Shown one piece after another: positions 1 to 5,276 of a DNA stretch of 5,436 nt. The stretch is from JBFMFE01 sp040752295 (GTDB taxonomy: Bacteria > UBP15 > UBA6099 > JBFMBQ01). Where the stretch lies: assembly GCA_040752295.1 (NCBI GenBank), contig JBFMFE010000311.1, positions 1-5,436 on the forward strand, in the 5' to 3' direction. Under the pieces are notes generated by a model. That model was not told the DNA's origin, did not search any database, and worked only from the letters and a program-made list of their open reading frames with translations. The first letter of the stretch is position 1; each line of letters opens with the position of its first letter. The translations under genes were made by a program, and so were the position numbers.

Positions 1-25
1 GGAGGCATTTTTTTGTTTGCGGTCA

Positions 26-150
26 TTTTGGACAGGCAAATTCATTTGAAACAGACCTGATCCTTGAAGTTGAGCCGTCATTCCAAAAAGCCCTTTATTT
101 AAGCCGTTTATTTTTTTTGTCCAAAACGCGATTTTCAGTTATTTTGGACA
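26..150. repeat. TTTTGGACA motif repeats
   Basis: The 9-mer TTTTGGACA lies at 26-34 and again at 142-150. Its exact reverse complement TGTCCAAAA is at 118-126. The last two form a 9-bp inverted repeat around a 15-nt spacer. A shorter relative, TTGGACAC, lies at 4882-4889 in the other intergenic end of the window. Copies 26-34 and 118-126 could be the ends of a roughly 100-bp element, but no flanking duplication is seen. The rest of positions 1-161 is AT-rich with no convincing gene. The function of the motif is unknown; a protein-binding site and a decayed element end are both possible. Confidence 0.4.
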
Positions 151-166
151 CGAGTGATAATTTGTA

Positions 167-343
167 CCCGAATTATTCACACCGTTTGAATAATTCGGGA
201 AGAAACCGCAAGAATGCTGAAGATTCAAGGCAGAGAGCTGACACCGGACGGGAGCGTACTTGACAGGTACGTGACCGACGGTGGAAGCTCGATAACGACG
301 AAGATTCGGCATTATTGCGGTTTCCCCGGATGAATAATCCGGG
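167..343. mobile_element. MITE-like element, 177 bp, TTGTA duplication
   Basis: The left end CCCGAATTATTCA (167-179) and the right end TGAATAATCCGGG (331-343) are inverted repeats matching at 12 of 13 positions. The pentamer TTGTA sits directly outside both ends (162-166 and 344-348), as expected for a target-site duplication. Each end is also locally palindromic: 167-179 pairs perfectly with 187-199 across a 7-nt loop, and 325-331 pairs with 337-343 across a 5-nt loop. No transposase is encoded, so any movement would need an enzyme supplied elsewhere. A 39-codon frame inside (214-333) is probably not a gene. It lies beyond the 3' end of the kinase gene and could affect that transcript's end. 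The parent transposon family is not identifiable from this window. Confidence 0.65.
202..324 (+). ncRNA. Candidate long-hairpin RNA with tandem G-A pairs
   Basis: The interior of the 177-bp element folds as one long stem. Positions 202-217 pair with 309-324 (15 of 16). The stem continues through 218-226 with 300-308, then 235-239 with 286-290, 242-246 with 279-283, 250-251 with 275-276, and 254-260 with 266-272, leaving a 5-nt loop at 261-265. The interruptions are mostly the dinucleotide GA facing GA: 222-223/303-304, 233-234/291-292, 240-241/284-285, 247-248/277-278 and 252-253/273-274. Tandem sheared G-A pairs are a known stabilising feature of structured RNA. They would form only in plus-strand RNA, because the complement gives TC facing TC. 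No strong promoter is seen upstream. The alternative is a palindromic transposon DNA that is never transcribed. Confidence 0.4.
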
Positions 344-432
344 TTGTATAAAAGTCAGGTGGAATTCAGGTTATTAATCTTTTTCGCTCATTTCATTCTT
401 GCCGCTTCCTGTCGGTAAAGCGTTAAGTGGCG

Positions 433-2556
433 TCAGGCTTTCTGCCGCTCCCTGCGTTCTTTCGTTCCGCCCTTTTCGCCTTCGTAGTAATAATAGAGAT
501 ATTTGTAGTACGTGCTGCCTTCGAACGTGACTTTGTTGAGGACGGCGCCGATGACGGGCACGGCGATGGCGTCGAGTTCGGCTTTCGCGTTGAGCGCGTC
601 CCGCTTGCGCGTCGCGCCGGAGTCTATGATGAGTATCACCCCGTCGCACTGCGCCGCTATGGAGAGCGGGTCGGTCACGGCTAACACCGGGGGCGAGTCA
701 ACTATGATGTAGTCGAAAAGACGCCTGAGCATCTCGAACGTTGCGCCGATCTTCGGGTCCTCGATCAGTTCCGACGCCACCACCGGCATCGTCTCGAGCA
801 GCGGGAGCGGTCCGCTGGGAAGGAACGAGAGGTCAATCACGGGCGTCTCGAGTATGAACGGCGTCACTTCCTCGCCGTCCACCACGGAGTTGGTCAGCCC
901 CTTGTTCTCGACGCCGAAGTACTTGTGAAGCGTCGGGCGGCGAAGGTCGCCGTCCACGAGCAGCACCCTCTGCCCGAACTGCGCGAGGGTTATCGCCATG
1001 TTCAGGGCGACCACCGATTTGCCCTCCTCCACGGCGGCGCTCGTCACGAGGAGCGTCTTCGTGCCGCGCTCGCTCAGAAGGTACCGCATCCTGTTACGCA
1101 ACCCTCGGAACGACTCGCTCGCAGGCGAATTGGGCTTCTCGTGGCAGTGCAGAGCGACCTTCTCGAGGCTTTTGTCGAACGGTATCTGCCCGAGGACGTG
1201 CAGCCCGAGGTGTCTCTCGACGTCGCCCGGCGAATATATGGCGTCGTCGAAGTATTCGAGCAGGAAAGCCATTCCCAGCCCGAAGACGAACCCGACGATG
1301 ATGCTCGTTGCGACGCGCGACAGCTTTCTCGACCTCGACACGCCAGCGGCGTATCTCGCCCTCTCGATGATCCGCCCGGTGAGCTTGCGCGTCTCCTCGG
1401 TGACGCGGAAGTCCTGGTACTTCTGCTCGAGTATGGAGTACAGGTTCTCGGCGAGGTCGCGGTTGCGCGTCAGCCTCGCCAGCATCATCTCGTCGTCCGG
1501 GAGCGTGGCGAGCGAGTTTTTTATCGTCGCCACGGCCTGGTTCAGCGAAACGATGCCCGCCTCGACCGCTATCTCGTCGGACTTGAGGATGGCGATCTGT
1601 TCGAGCAGCATTCTTCTCATCGGGTTCTGCGCCACCTGCTGCTGGGCGACGATCTCGAGCGCGGCGTCTTTGAGCTTGTCCCGAATTTCTCTTATCTGCG
1701 CGTTCACTTCCAGCATCTTCGGGTGGCGGTTGCTGAAGTTCTGTGACAGCCGGGCGTGTTCCACCTCGAGGGTCGTGAGAGCGGCTCTCAGGTCCTGCAC
1801 GATCGGGTTTCTTGCGACGGTTTTTCCGGTGACGACCTCTTTTTCCTCCGCCGTGAGCTGACTTTCGAGACTGCCGACGCGCGAGCGAGTGGACTTCAGT
1901 TCCATGTTTTTTTCGCTGAGCCTGCTCTCGAAGCTGACGAGCTGTGAGACCACCGCCTGGGACTCGGCTTTCAGGTCCGCGATGTCGTTGACTTCCTTGA
2001 ATTCCTTCAATTCGTCCTCCGCCGATTCGAGCTGCTCTTTCACTTTCTCGAGCTGCTCCTCGAGGAAGACCTTCGAATCGTGGGCTTCCATGCGCTGGGC
2101 TTCGCGGCTCACCCTGAGGTAAACCTCCGGCAGCGCGTTCGCCGCCGCCACGGCGGTTTCCTCGTCGCGCGCGGTGACGGTCACCTGGATCACGTCCGAG
2201 TCGGGGATGGGTCTTATGGCGCGCGCGATAACGTCTTCCGGCTTGAATCCCTTCAGTTTCTTCGACTCTTTCAGTTCACCGATGGTGGCTTCGAACACTT
2301 CCTCGCTCTTGAGGATTTCGGTCTGGGTCTGAACGTTCCTGTAACCTTCAAGCGCGGCTATCTCGGTGAGATGGGGGAGTTGTTCGTACCCCGTGTAGTA
2401 CCCGCTCTGCGTTCGCACGAGCACCTTCGAAGACGCCGTGTAAACGCCCCTGTGCGCGACGAGCGTGTATACAGAGACGGCGACGGCGAGGATACAGCAC
2501 ACGAGGATTACAAGCCACCGGCGCCGGAGTATTTCGATAAACTCTCTGTATTCCAT
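433..2556 (-). CDS. Wzc-like polysaccharide co-polymerase / BY-kinase
   Basis: This 707-residue inner-membrane protein should control chain length and export of a surface polysaccharide and autophosphorylate on tyrosine. An N-terminal Wzz domain begins with a membrane helix (about 14-34). A periplasmic coiled-coil region (about 150-390) and a second helix (about 416-435) follow. The cytoplasmic kinase domain has ExxRxxR (481-487, the oligomerisation motif), Walker A EEGKS (510-514), Walker A' VLLVDGDLRR (531-540) and Walker B YIIVDSPP (616-623). The tail carries seven tyrosines within 683-691, the usual autophosphorylation cluster. Length fits the one-piece proteobacterial-type family. Oddities are valine at 509 where proline is usual before the P-loop, no proline-rich motif before helix two (402-412 has none), and an extended GPxPPNP region (582-597). 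The ATG at 2554-2556 puts the conserved Wzz start at residue 1. A weak AAGGA lies about 14 nt upstream. No glycosyltransferase or exporter gene is adjacent here. Confidence 0.93.
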   Translation of the reverse strand: MEYREFIEILRRRWLVILVCCILAVAVSVYTLVAHRGVYTASSKVLVRTQSGYYTGYEQLPHLTEIAALEGYRNVQTQTEILKSEEVFEATIGELKESKKLKGFKPEDVIARAIRPIPDSDVIQVTVTARDEETAVAAANALPEVYLRVSREAQRMEAHDSKVFLEEQLEKVKEQLESAEDELKEFKEVNDIADLKAESQAVVSQLVSFESRLSEKNMELKSTRSRVGSLESQLTAEEKEVVTGKTVARNPIVQDLRAALTTLEVEHARLSQNFSNRHPKMLEVNAQIREIRDKLKDAALEIVAQQQVAQNPMRRMLLEQIAILKSDEIAVEAGIVSLNQAVATIKNSLATLPDDEMMLARLTRNRDLAENLYSILEQKYQDFRVTEETRKLTGRIIERARYAAGVSRSRKLSRVATSIIVGFVFGLGMAFLLEYFDDAIYSPGDVERHLGLHVLGQIPFDKSLEKVALHCHEKPNSPASESFRGLRNRMRYLLSERGTKTLLVTSAAVEEGKSVVALNMAITLAQFGQRVLLVDGDLRRPTLHKYFGVENKGLTNSVVDGEEVTPFILETPVIDLSFLPSGPLPLLETMPVVASELIEDPKIGATFEMLRRLFDYIIVDSPPVLAVTDPLSIAAQCDGVILIIDSGATRKRDALNAKAELDAIAVPVIGAVLNKVTFEGSTYYKYLYYYYEGEKGGTKERRERQKA

Positions 2557-2580
2557 AATCCCAGATTTGTTCCTTCGCTA

Positions 2581-2586
2581 ATTATA
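2581..2586 (-). promoter_or_regulatory. Candidate -10 box for the kinase gene
   Basis: On the minus strand a perfect TATAAT lies 25 nt upstream of the kinase ATG. No convincing -35 box sits 16-18 nt further upstream. A TTGACC at about 2629-2634 is too distant for this -10. Transcription from here would give a leader of about 20 nt. The call rests on the -10 match alone. Confidence 0.35.
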
Positions 2587-2675
2587 ATCCGGAATATTTC
2601 GATTATGTTGCCTCATCTGAAATCCCGACGGTCAAGTGCTTGATAACGTCCAACGGCTGGGGGAGGAAATCACCA

Positions 2676-2694
2676 CCGGCGCCGGAGGCGCCGG
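2676..2694. repeat. Perfect GC hairpin, 8-bp stem, GGA loop
   Basis: CCGGCGCC (2676-2683) and GGCGCCGG (2687-2694) are perfect complements around a 3-nt loop. The stem is all G and C and would be very stable. It is followed by CAAAAA on the plus strand and by no T-run on either strand, so it does not look like a standard intrinsic terminator. It lies about 90 bp upstream of the kinase -10 candidate. Confidence 0.55.
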
Positions 2695-2879
2695 CAAAAA
2701 GATTCCGGTCCGGGAGACCGTTCAACAAATTGCTCCGTTCCCTTGTCGGAAACGGACATACCCCCGTAAATAACGGCTTTGTTAAGAGCAAAAAACCTTT
2801 CAACGGCTCCTTTTTTCATATTGTATCCGCCCTCCGGCAGCCGTCAAGGGGCGAGCGCGCGACGGACCTGCCCGTGCGC

Positions 2880-2915
2880 CTGTCCGACCTGTCTGACCCG
2901 TCTGACAGCGGACAG
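2880..2915. repeat. Three 9-bp tandem repeats within a stem-loop
   Basis: Three contiguous imperfect 9-mers CTGTCCGAC, CTGTCTGAC and CCGTCTGAC fill 2880-2906. They also build a hairpin: 2880-2886 pairs with 2909-2915 and 2889-2893 pairs with 2904-2908. The 5' strand has a 2-nt bulge (2887-2888) and the loop is 2894-2903. Read as protein this gives an SD-rich low-complexity string, so slippage-prone non-coding repeat is the more likely nature. Confidence 0.5.
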
Positions 2916-3087
2916 CCGGATTCGCCGGAGGCAAATGTATTCCGCCGGGCGAAGCCCGCGAAGCCCTGTATGGAAGGAGCGCGCGCCCGCGAGCGCGGAC
3001 GGGCATTTGGACGACGAATCGGCGCTGGAGGTTTCCAGGCGAATTATTCAAACAGCGCGAACAATCCGGTTTCTTTACAGCGGCGCC

Positions 3088-3105
3088 GGAGGGGGCGATA
3101 ATATG
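3088..3105 (+). promoter_or_regulatory. Strong Shine-Dalgarno and alternative ATG
   Basis: GGAGGGGG (3088-3095) precedes an ATG at 3103-3105 that is in frame with the alcohol dehydrogenase. Starting there would add a 53-residue, strongly Arg/Lys-rich N-terminal extension. The site is a much better ribosome-binding match than anything before 3262. However, the GGAGG belongs to a GGCGCCGGAGG sequence repeated at 2678-2688, so the match may be incidental. Confidence 0.35.
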
Positions 3106-3261
3106 AGCGCCCGGGAAGGGCGCCGGAAGCGCCGCGGGACGGCAAAGCGCGCCGGTTCCCGGAAAGCCGCGGCGCCTCCGGAAACGCGAATTCGGGGACG
3201 CAGAGGGAAACTGCGGCGCAGCCTCAGGCAAACTGCCGCGTCGCCGGAAAAAAGCAGCGTT

Positions 3262-4443
3262 ATGGGAACGTTTTCGTTCACGTTCGCCCTGCCGACGAGG
3301 ATAATCTTCGGGGCGCACGCATTCGAAAGAAGCGTCGGACCCGAGACGAGGCGCCTCGGAAAGAGGGCGTTCGTCGTGACGGGGCGGTCGTCGGCGGAGA
3401 AGTCGGGGCTTCTGGACGCCGCGGTGAAACTGCTCGAAGCGGAAAAGGTCCGTTGCCGCGTTTTCAGCGGTATAGAGCCGAACCCGACGGTGGAATCGGC
3501 GCACCGGGGCGCCGCGCAGTTGAAGAACTTCGGCGCGGACGTGGTCGTGGCGATCGGCGGAGGAAGCGTCATTGACGCTGCGAAGGCGATCGGCGTCGCC
3601 GCCGTCGCGGGGGGCGGGATACAGAAGTACTTCGGGGCGGGCAAAGTGCCCGCGCCGAACATGCCGCTCGTCGCCGCGCCCACGACGTCCGGCACGGGGA
3701 GCGAGGTGACGCAGTACTCTGTGATCAGCGACCCTGAGGCGGGGACGAAGAACCTGATAAAAAGCATGAACATCTGTCCGACGACGGCGATAGTTGACCC
3801 CGTCCTCGCCATGGGGATGCCGCCGGAGCTTGCCGCCGCGTCCGGCATTGACGCGCTGTCCCACGCCGTGGAGAGCTACGTGTGCGCCGTGGCGCAGCCG
3901 GTCACCGACCTCGTCAACATCGAGGCGGTCTCCCTGATCGCGAAGCATCTGCCGGCGTCGGTGAATCTTCAGGGCGACTACGACTCGCGCTGCATGATGG
4001 CGTACGCGGCGCTGCTGGGGGGGATCGGGATAAACAATTCGGGCACGGGACTGGCGCATCTGATCTCGTTTCCGCTCACCGCGGACTACGGCATACCGCA
4101 CGGCGTGGCGACGGGGCTTGTGCTTCCGTACGTGATGGAGTTCAACCTGCCGGCTAACTACACGAAGTTCGCGCGGATCGCGCGTGCGATGGGAGAGGAC
4201 ACGACGGGGCTGTCTGTCGCGGATGCGGCGAAGATGAGCGTGAGCGCGGTGAAACGCCTGCTGAGGGACGTGCGTTTTCCGGCGTCGCTCGCCGGGTTCG
4301 GGGTGGAAGACAAAAAGATAAAAGAGTACGCCCCGGCGCTGCTGGCGGACAAGGGAAGGATCGCGAACAATCCCCGAGTGCCCCGCGTGGAGGACATTGT
4401 AACGGTCTGCATGAAGGCGAAGGACATCGGGACGACGGCGTGA
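3262..4443 (+). CDS. Iron-containing (group III) alcohol dehydrogenase
   Basis: This 393-residue cytoplasmic oxidoreductase should interconvert an alcohol and its aldehyde with NAD(P). Numbered from the 3262 start, the nucleotide site includes GGGSVIDAAKA (99-109) and PTTSGTGSEVT (140-150). The four metal ligands of the family are all present: D197 and H201 (GIDALSHAVE), H266 (GTGLAHLISF) and H280 (GIPHG). The C-terminus ends with the family-like NPRVPRVEDIV. Length matches the usual 380-390 residues. At 38-41 the sequence reads VVTG, where NAD-preferring members such as FucO have Asp after the threonine; Gly there suggests looser or NADP preference, which is inference. Substrate cannot be read from sequence. 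I chose 3262 because the family's start (FALPTRIIFGAHA) follows at once and the upstream codons lack the gene's high GC3. An in-frame ATG at 3103 has a stronger ribosome-binding site. Confidence 0.93.
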   Translation: MGTFSFTFALPTRIIFGAHAFERSVGPETRRLGKRAFVVTGRSSAEKSGLLDAAVKLLEAEKVRCRVFSGIEPNPTVESAHRGAAQLKNFGADVVVAIGGGSVIDAAKAIGVAAVAGGGIQKYFGAGKVPAPNMPLVAAPTTSGTGSEVTQYSVISDPEAGTKNLIKSMNICPTTAIVDPVLAMGMPPELAAASGIDALSHAVESYVCAVAQPVTDLVNIEAVSLIAKHLPASVNLQGDYDSRCMMAYAALLGGIGINNSGTGLAHLISFPLTADYGIPHGVATGLVLPYVMEFNLPANYTKFARIARAMGEDTTGLSVADAAKMSVSAVKRLLRDVRFPASLAGFGVEDKKIKEYAPALLADKGRIANNPRVPRVEDIVTVCMKAKDIGTTA

Positions 4444-4472
4444 GCGCTCCGGCGGCGGGCGGAAAGCCGGGA

Positions 4473-4501
4473 TTGTCCGCGGATTGAAACTCATATATAT
4501 T
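4473..4501 (+). promoter_or_regulatory. Promoter candidate for the zinc-ribbon gene
   Basis: TTGTCC (4473-4478) and TATATT (4496-4501) are separated by exactly 17 nt, with 4/6 and 5/6 matches to the sigma-70 consensus. Transcription would begin near 4508, giving a leader of about 30 nt before the GTG at 4537. This suggests the small gene can be expressed independently of the dehydrogenase upstream. No clear terminator follows the dehydrogenase, so read-through is also possible. Confidence 0.45.
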
Positions 4502-4536
4502 ATCGTTTGACGGATTAAGCGGATGCTGAAACGGCT

Positions 4537-4800
4537 GTGAAAGCCTACGAATGCAACAACTGCGCGTATCTGATCTTCGCGGAGGAGACCGCCGCGCCGC
4601 CGAATTCATGCCCCATGTGCCGGGGTCCGATGTACCACACGGATAAGATCGTGAAGAACGAAGGGGCGGCGTCGTACACATGCGGTGAATGCGGCTACGC
4701 GTTTCAGACCCCCGCCGGCGCGCTGATGCCGTACAAGTGCGCGCAGTGCAATTTCACCTTTCCGTCCACGCCGCGGCGGAAGGTCGAGCACAAGCTGTGA
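4537..4800 (+). CDS. Tandem zinc-ribbon / rubredoxin-like small protein
   Basis: This 87-residue protein carries four CxxC knuckles at residues 6-9, 25-28, 49-52 and 68-71. They form two CxxC-x15-CxxC units offset by exactly 43 residues. Each unit begins with Tyr before the first knuckle (Y4, Y47) and Tyr two residues after it (Y11, Y54), as in the rubredoxin-like tail of rubrerythrins (CxxCxY...CPxC). Each should hold one zinc or iron ion; which metal cannot be told. No catalytic or membrane domain is present, so a redox, metal-binding or nucleic-acid-binding accessory role is possible but unproven. The start is GTG, since no in-frame ATG precedes the first knuckle. There is no good Shine-Dalgarno. 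A five-codon ATG frame (4523-4540) ends with its TGA overlapping the GTG. It lies 93 bp after the dehydrogenase on the same strand. Confidence 0.8.
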   Translation: MKAYECNNCAYLIFAEETAAPPNSCPMCRGPMYHTDKIVKNEGAASYTCGECGYAFQTPAGALMPYKCAQCNFTFPSTPRRKVEHKL

Positions 4801-4827
4801 CGGGCGGCGCGGGGCGTTAATAAAAAC

Positions 4828-4855
4828 GAATGGCGAATGTAGAATAGCGAATTTC
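4828..4855. repeat. 14-bp imperfect tandem repeat
   Basis: Two adjacent 14-mers, GAATGGCGAATGTA (4828-4841) and GAATAGCGAATTTC (4842-4855), match at 11 of 14 positions. They sit in the non-coding stretch just after the zinc-ribbon gene. Function unknown. Confidence 0.4.
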
Positions 4856-4910
4856 GAAGTTACTAATGGGAGCATTTTATATTGGACACACGGAAACCCC
4901 CTCCCATGTC

Positions 4911-4935
4911 ATTCCCGCGCGCTTTAAGCGGGAAT
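4911..4935. repeat. dRS3-like ATTCCC...GGGAAT palindrome
   Basis: ATTCCCGC (4911-4918) and GCGGGAAT (4928-4935) are perfect complements around a 9-nt loop, flanked by GTC and CCA. The layout resembles the dispersed ATTCCC-GGGAAT repeats best known from Neisseria (dRS3) and seen in other bacteria. The loop here is longer, so only the general type is claimed. Such repeats are often multicopy and can attract insertions; a second element begins directly beside this one. Confidence 0.5.
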
Positions 4936-4942
4936 CCATTTT

Positions 4943-5270
4943 GTGAACTTTCGTACTTTTTGGTTCCCGCTCCACGGAGGAAGCTTTAAAGACAGATGAA
5001 TTTTATTTATGTCCGATGCAAATCCGACCTGCCTTTAGGCAGACAGGTCATGCGAAAATCAATATGCGCGAAACGCCTTGGAGTGCGGGCGAGCGTGCGA
5101 CGAAGAAGGAGCACACGTCTGCGAGCGCCCGCGAGAAGGTGAGCGGGCTGGAGTGCAAACACCGCCTTGTTTCCCGCGCTCCGCGCGGGAGTGAAGGCGG
5201 CGATGACTCGCCGCAGTCCAAGGCGGCTGAAGCCACAATACATCGTGACGAAGGATGTGCGAAAGTTCAC
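4943..5270. mobile_element. MITE-like element, 328 bp, CATTTT duplication
   Basis: GTGAACTTTCGTAC (4943-4956) and GTGCGAAAGTTCAC (5257-5270) are inverted repeats matching at 13 of 14, the outer 11 perfectly. CATTTT lies directly outside both ends (4937-4942 and 5271-5276), as expected for a target duplication. Inside, 5074-5093 and 5207-5225 form a second inverted repeat with one mismatch and one extra base. Further stems are GCGGGCG/CGCCCGC (5085-5091/5126-5132), CCGCCTTG/CAAGGCGG (5162-5169/5219-5226), TCCCGCG/CGCGGGA (5172-5178/5184-5190) and GCGGCGA/TCGCCGC (5197-5203/5208-5214). Some of these exclude each other, so alternative folds exist. The left third is AT-rich and the rest GC-rich. 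Open frames crossing it are low-complexity and overlap on both strands, so I call no gene. Confidence 0.6.
5162..5226 (+). other. Three-way-junction-like fold inside the 328-bp element
   Basis: An 8-bp outer helix (5162-5169 with 5219-5226) encloses two perfect 7-bp hairpins, 5172-5190 with a 5-nt loop and 5197-5214 with a TGAC loop. Linkers are 2, 6 and 4 nt. The arrangement could be a folded RNA or a DNA recognition structure. It competes with the longer pairing of 5207-5225 with 5074-5093. Confidence 0.4.
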
Positions 5271-5276
5271 CATTTT

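Larger units (their letters stand above)
2557..3261. other. Divergent intergenic region, no convincing gene
   Basis: This 705-bp gap separates the divergent kinase and alcohol dehydrogenase start codons. Long open frames cross it on both strands, but they are low-complexity, Arg/Pro/Ser-rich and match no family I recognise. The left part (2557-2830) is mixed in composition. It contains AACGGCT three times (2652-2658, 2772-2778, 2802-2808) and small hairpins at 2706-2720 and 2734-2756. The right part is very GC-rich, with a hairpin at 2946-2958 and a GGCGCCGGAGG direct repeat at 2678-2688 and 3082-3092. Promoters for the dehydrogenase should lie here, but I cannot name one with confidence. Confidence 0.6.

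Noticed and set aside
26..126. TTTTGGACA copies as ends of a third small element
   Set aside because: The inverted pair is only 9 bp and no flanking duplication is present.
214..333. 39-codon open frame beginning MLKIQGREL inside the 177-bp element
   Set aside because: No good ribosome-binding site, no recognised family, and the bases are explained better by the long hairpin and terminal repeats. Kept as the competing explanation for the RNA hypothesis.
925..1746. Long plus-strand open frames across the kinase gene
   Set aside because: They are shadows of the minus-strand kinase gene, with Arg/His-rich content and no family features.
2640..3101. 153-codon plus-strand frame in the divergent gap
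   Set aside because: Low-complexity, spans hairpins and the 9-bp repeats, lacks a ribosome-binding site and matches no known family.
4449..4470. CCGGC/GCCGG stem after the dehydrogenase as a terminator
   Set aside because: Only 5 bp with a 12-nt loop and no T-run after it.
2800..4494. 564-codon minus-strand open frame opposite the dehydrogenase
   Set aside because: Antisense shadow produced by high GC3 of the real gene; very Arg/His-rich with no domain.
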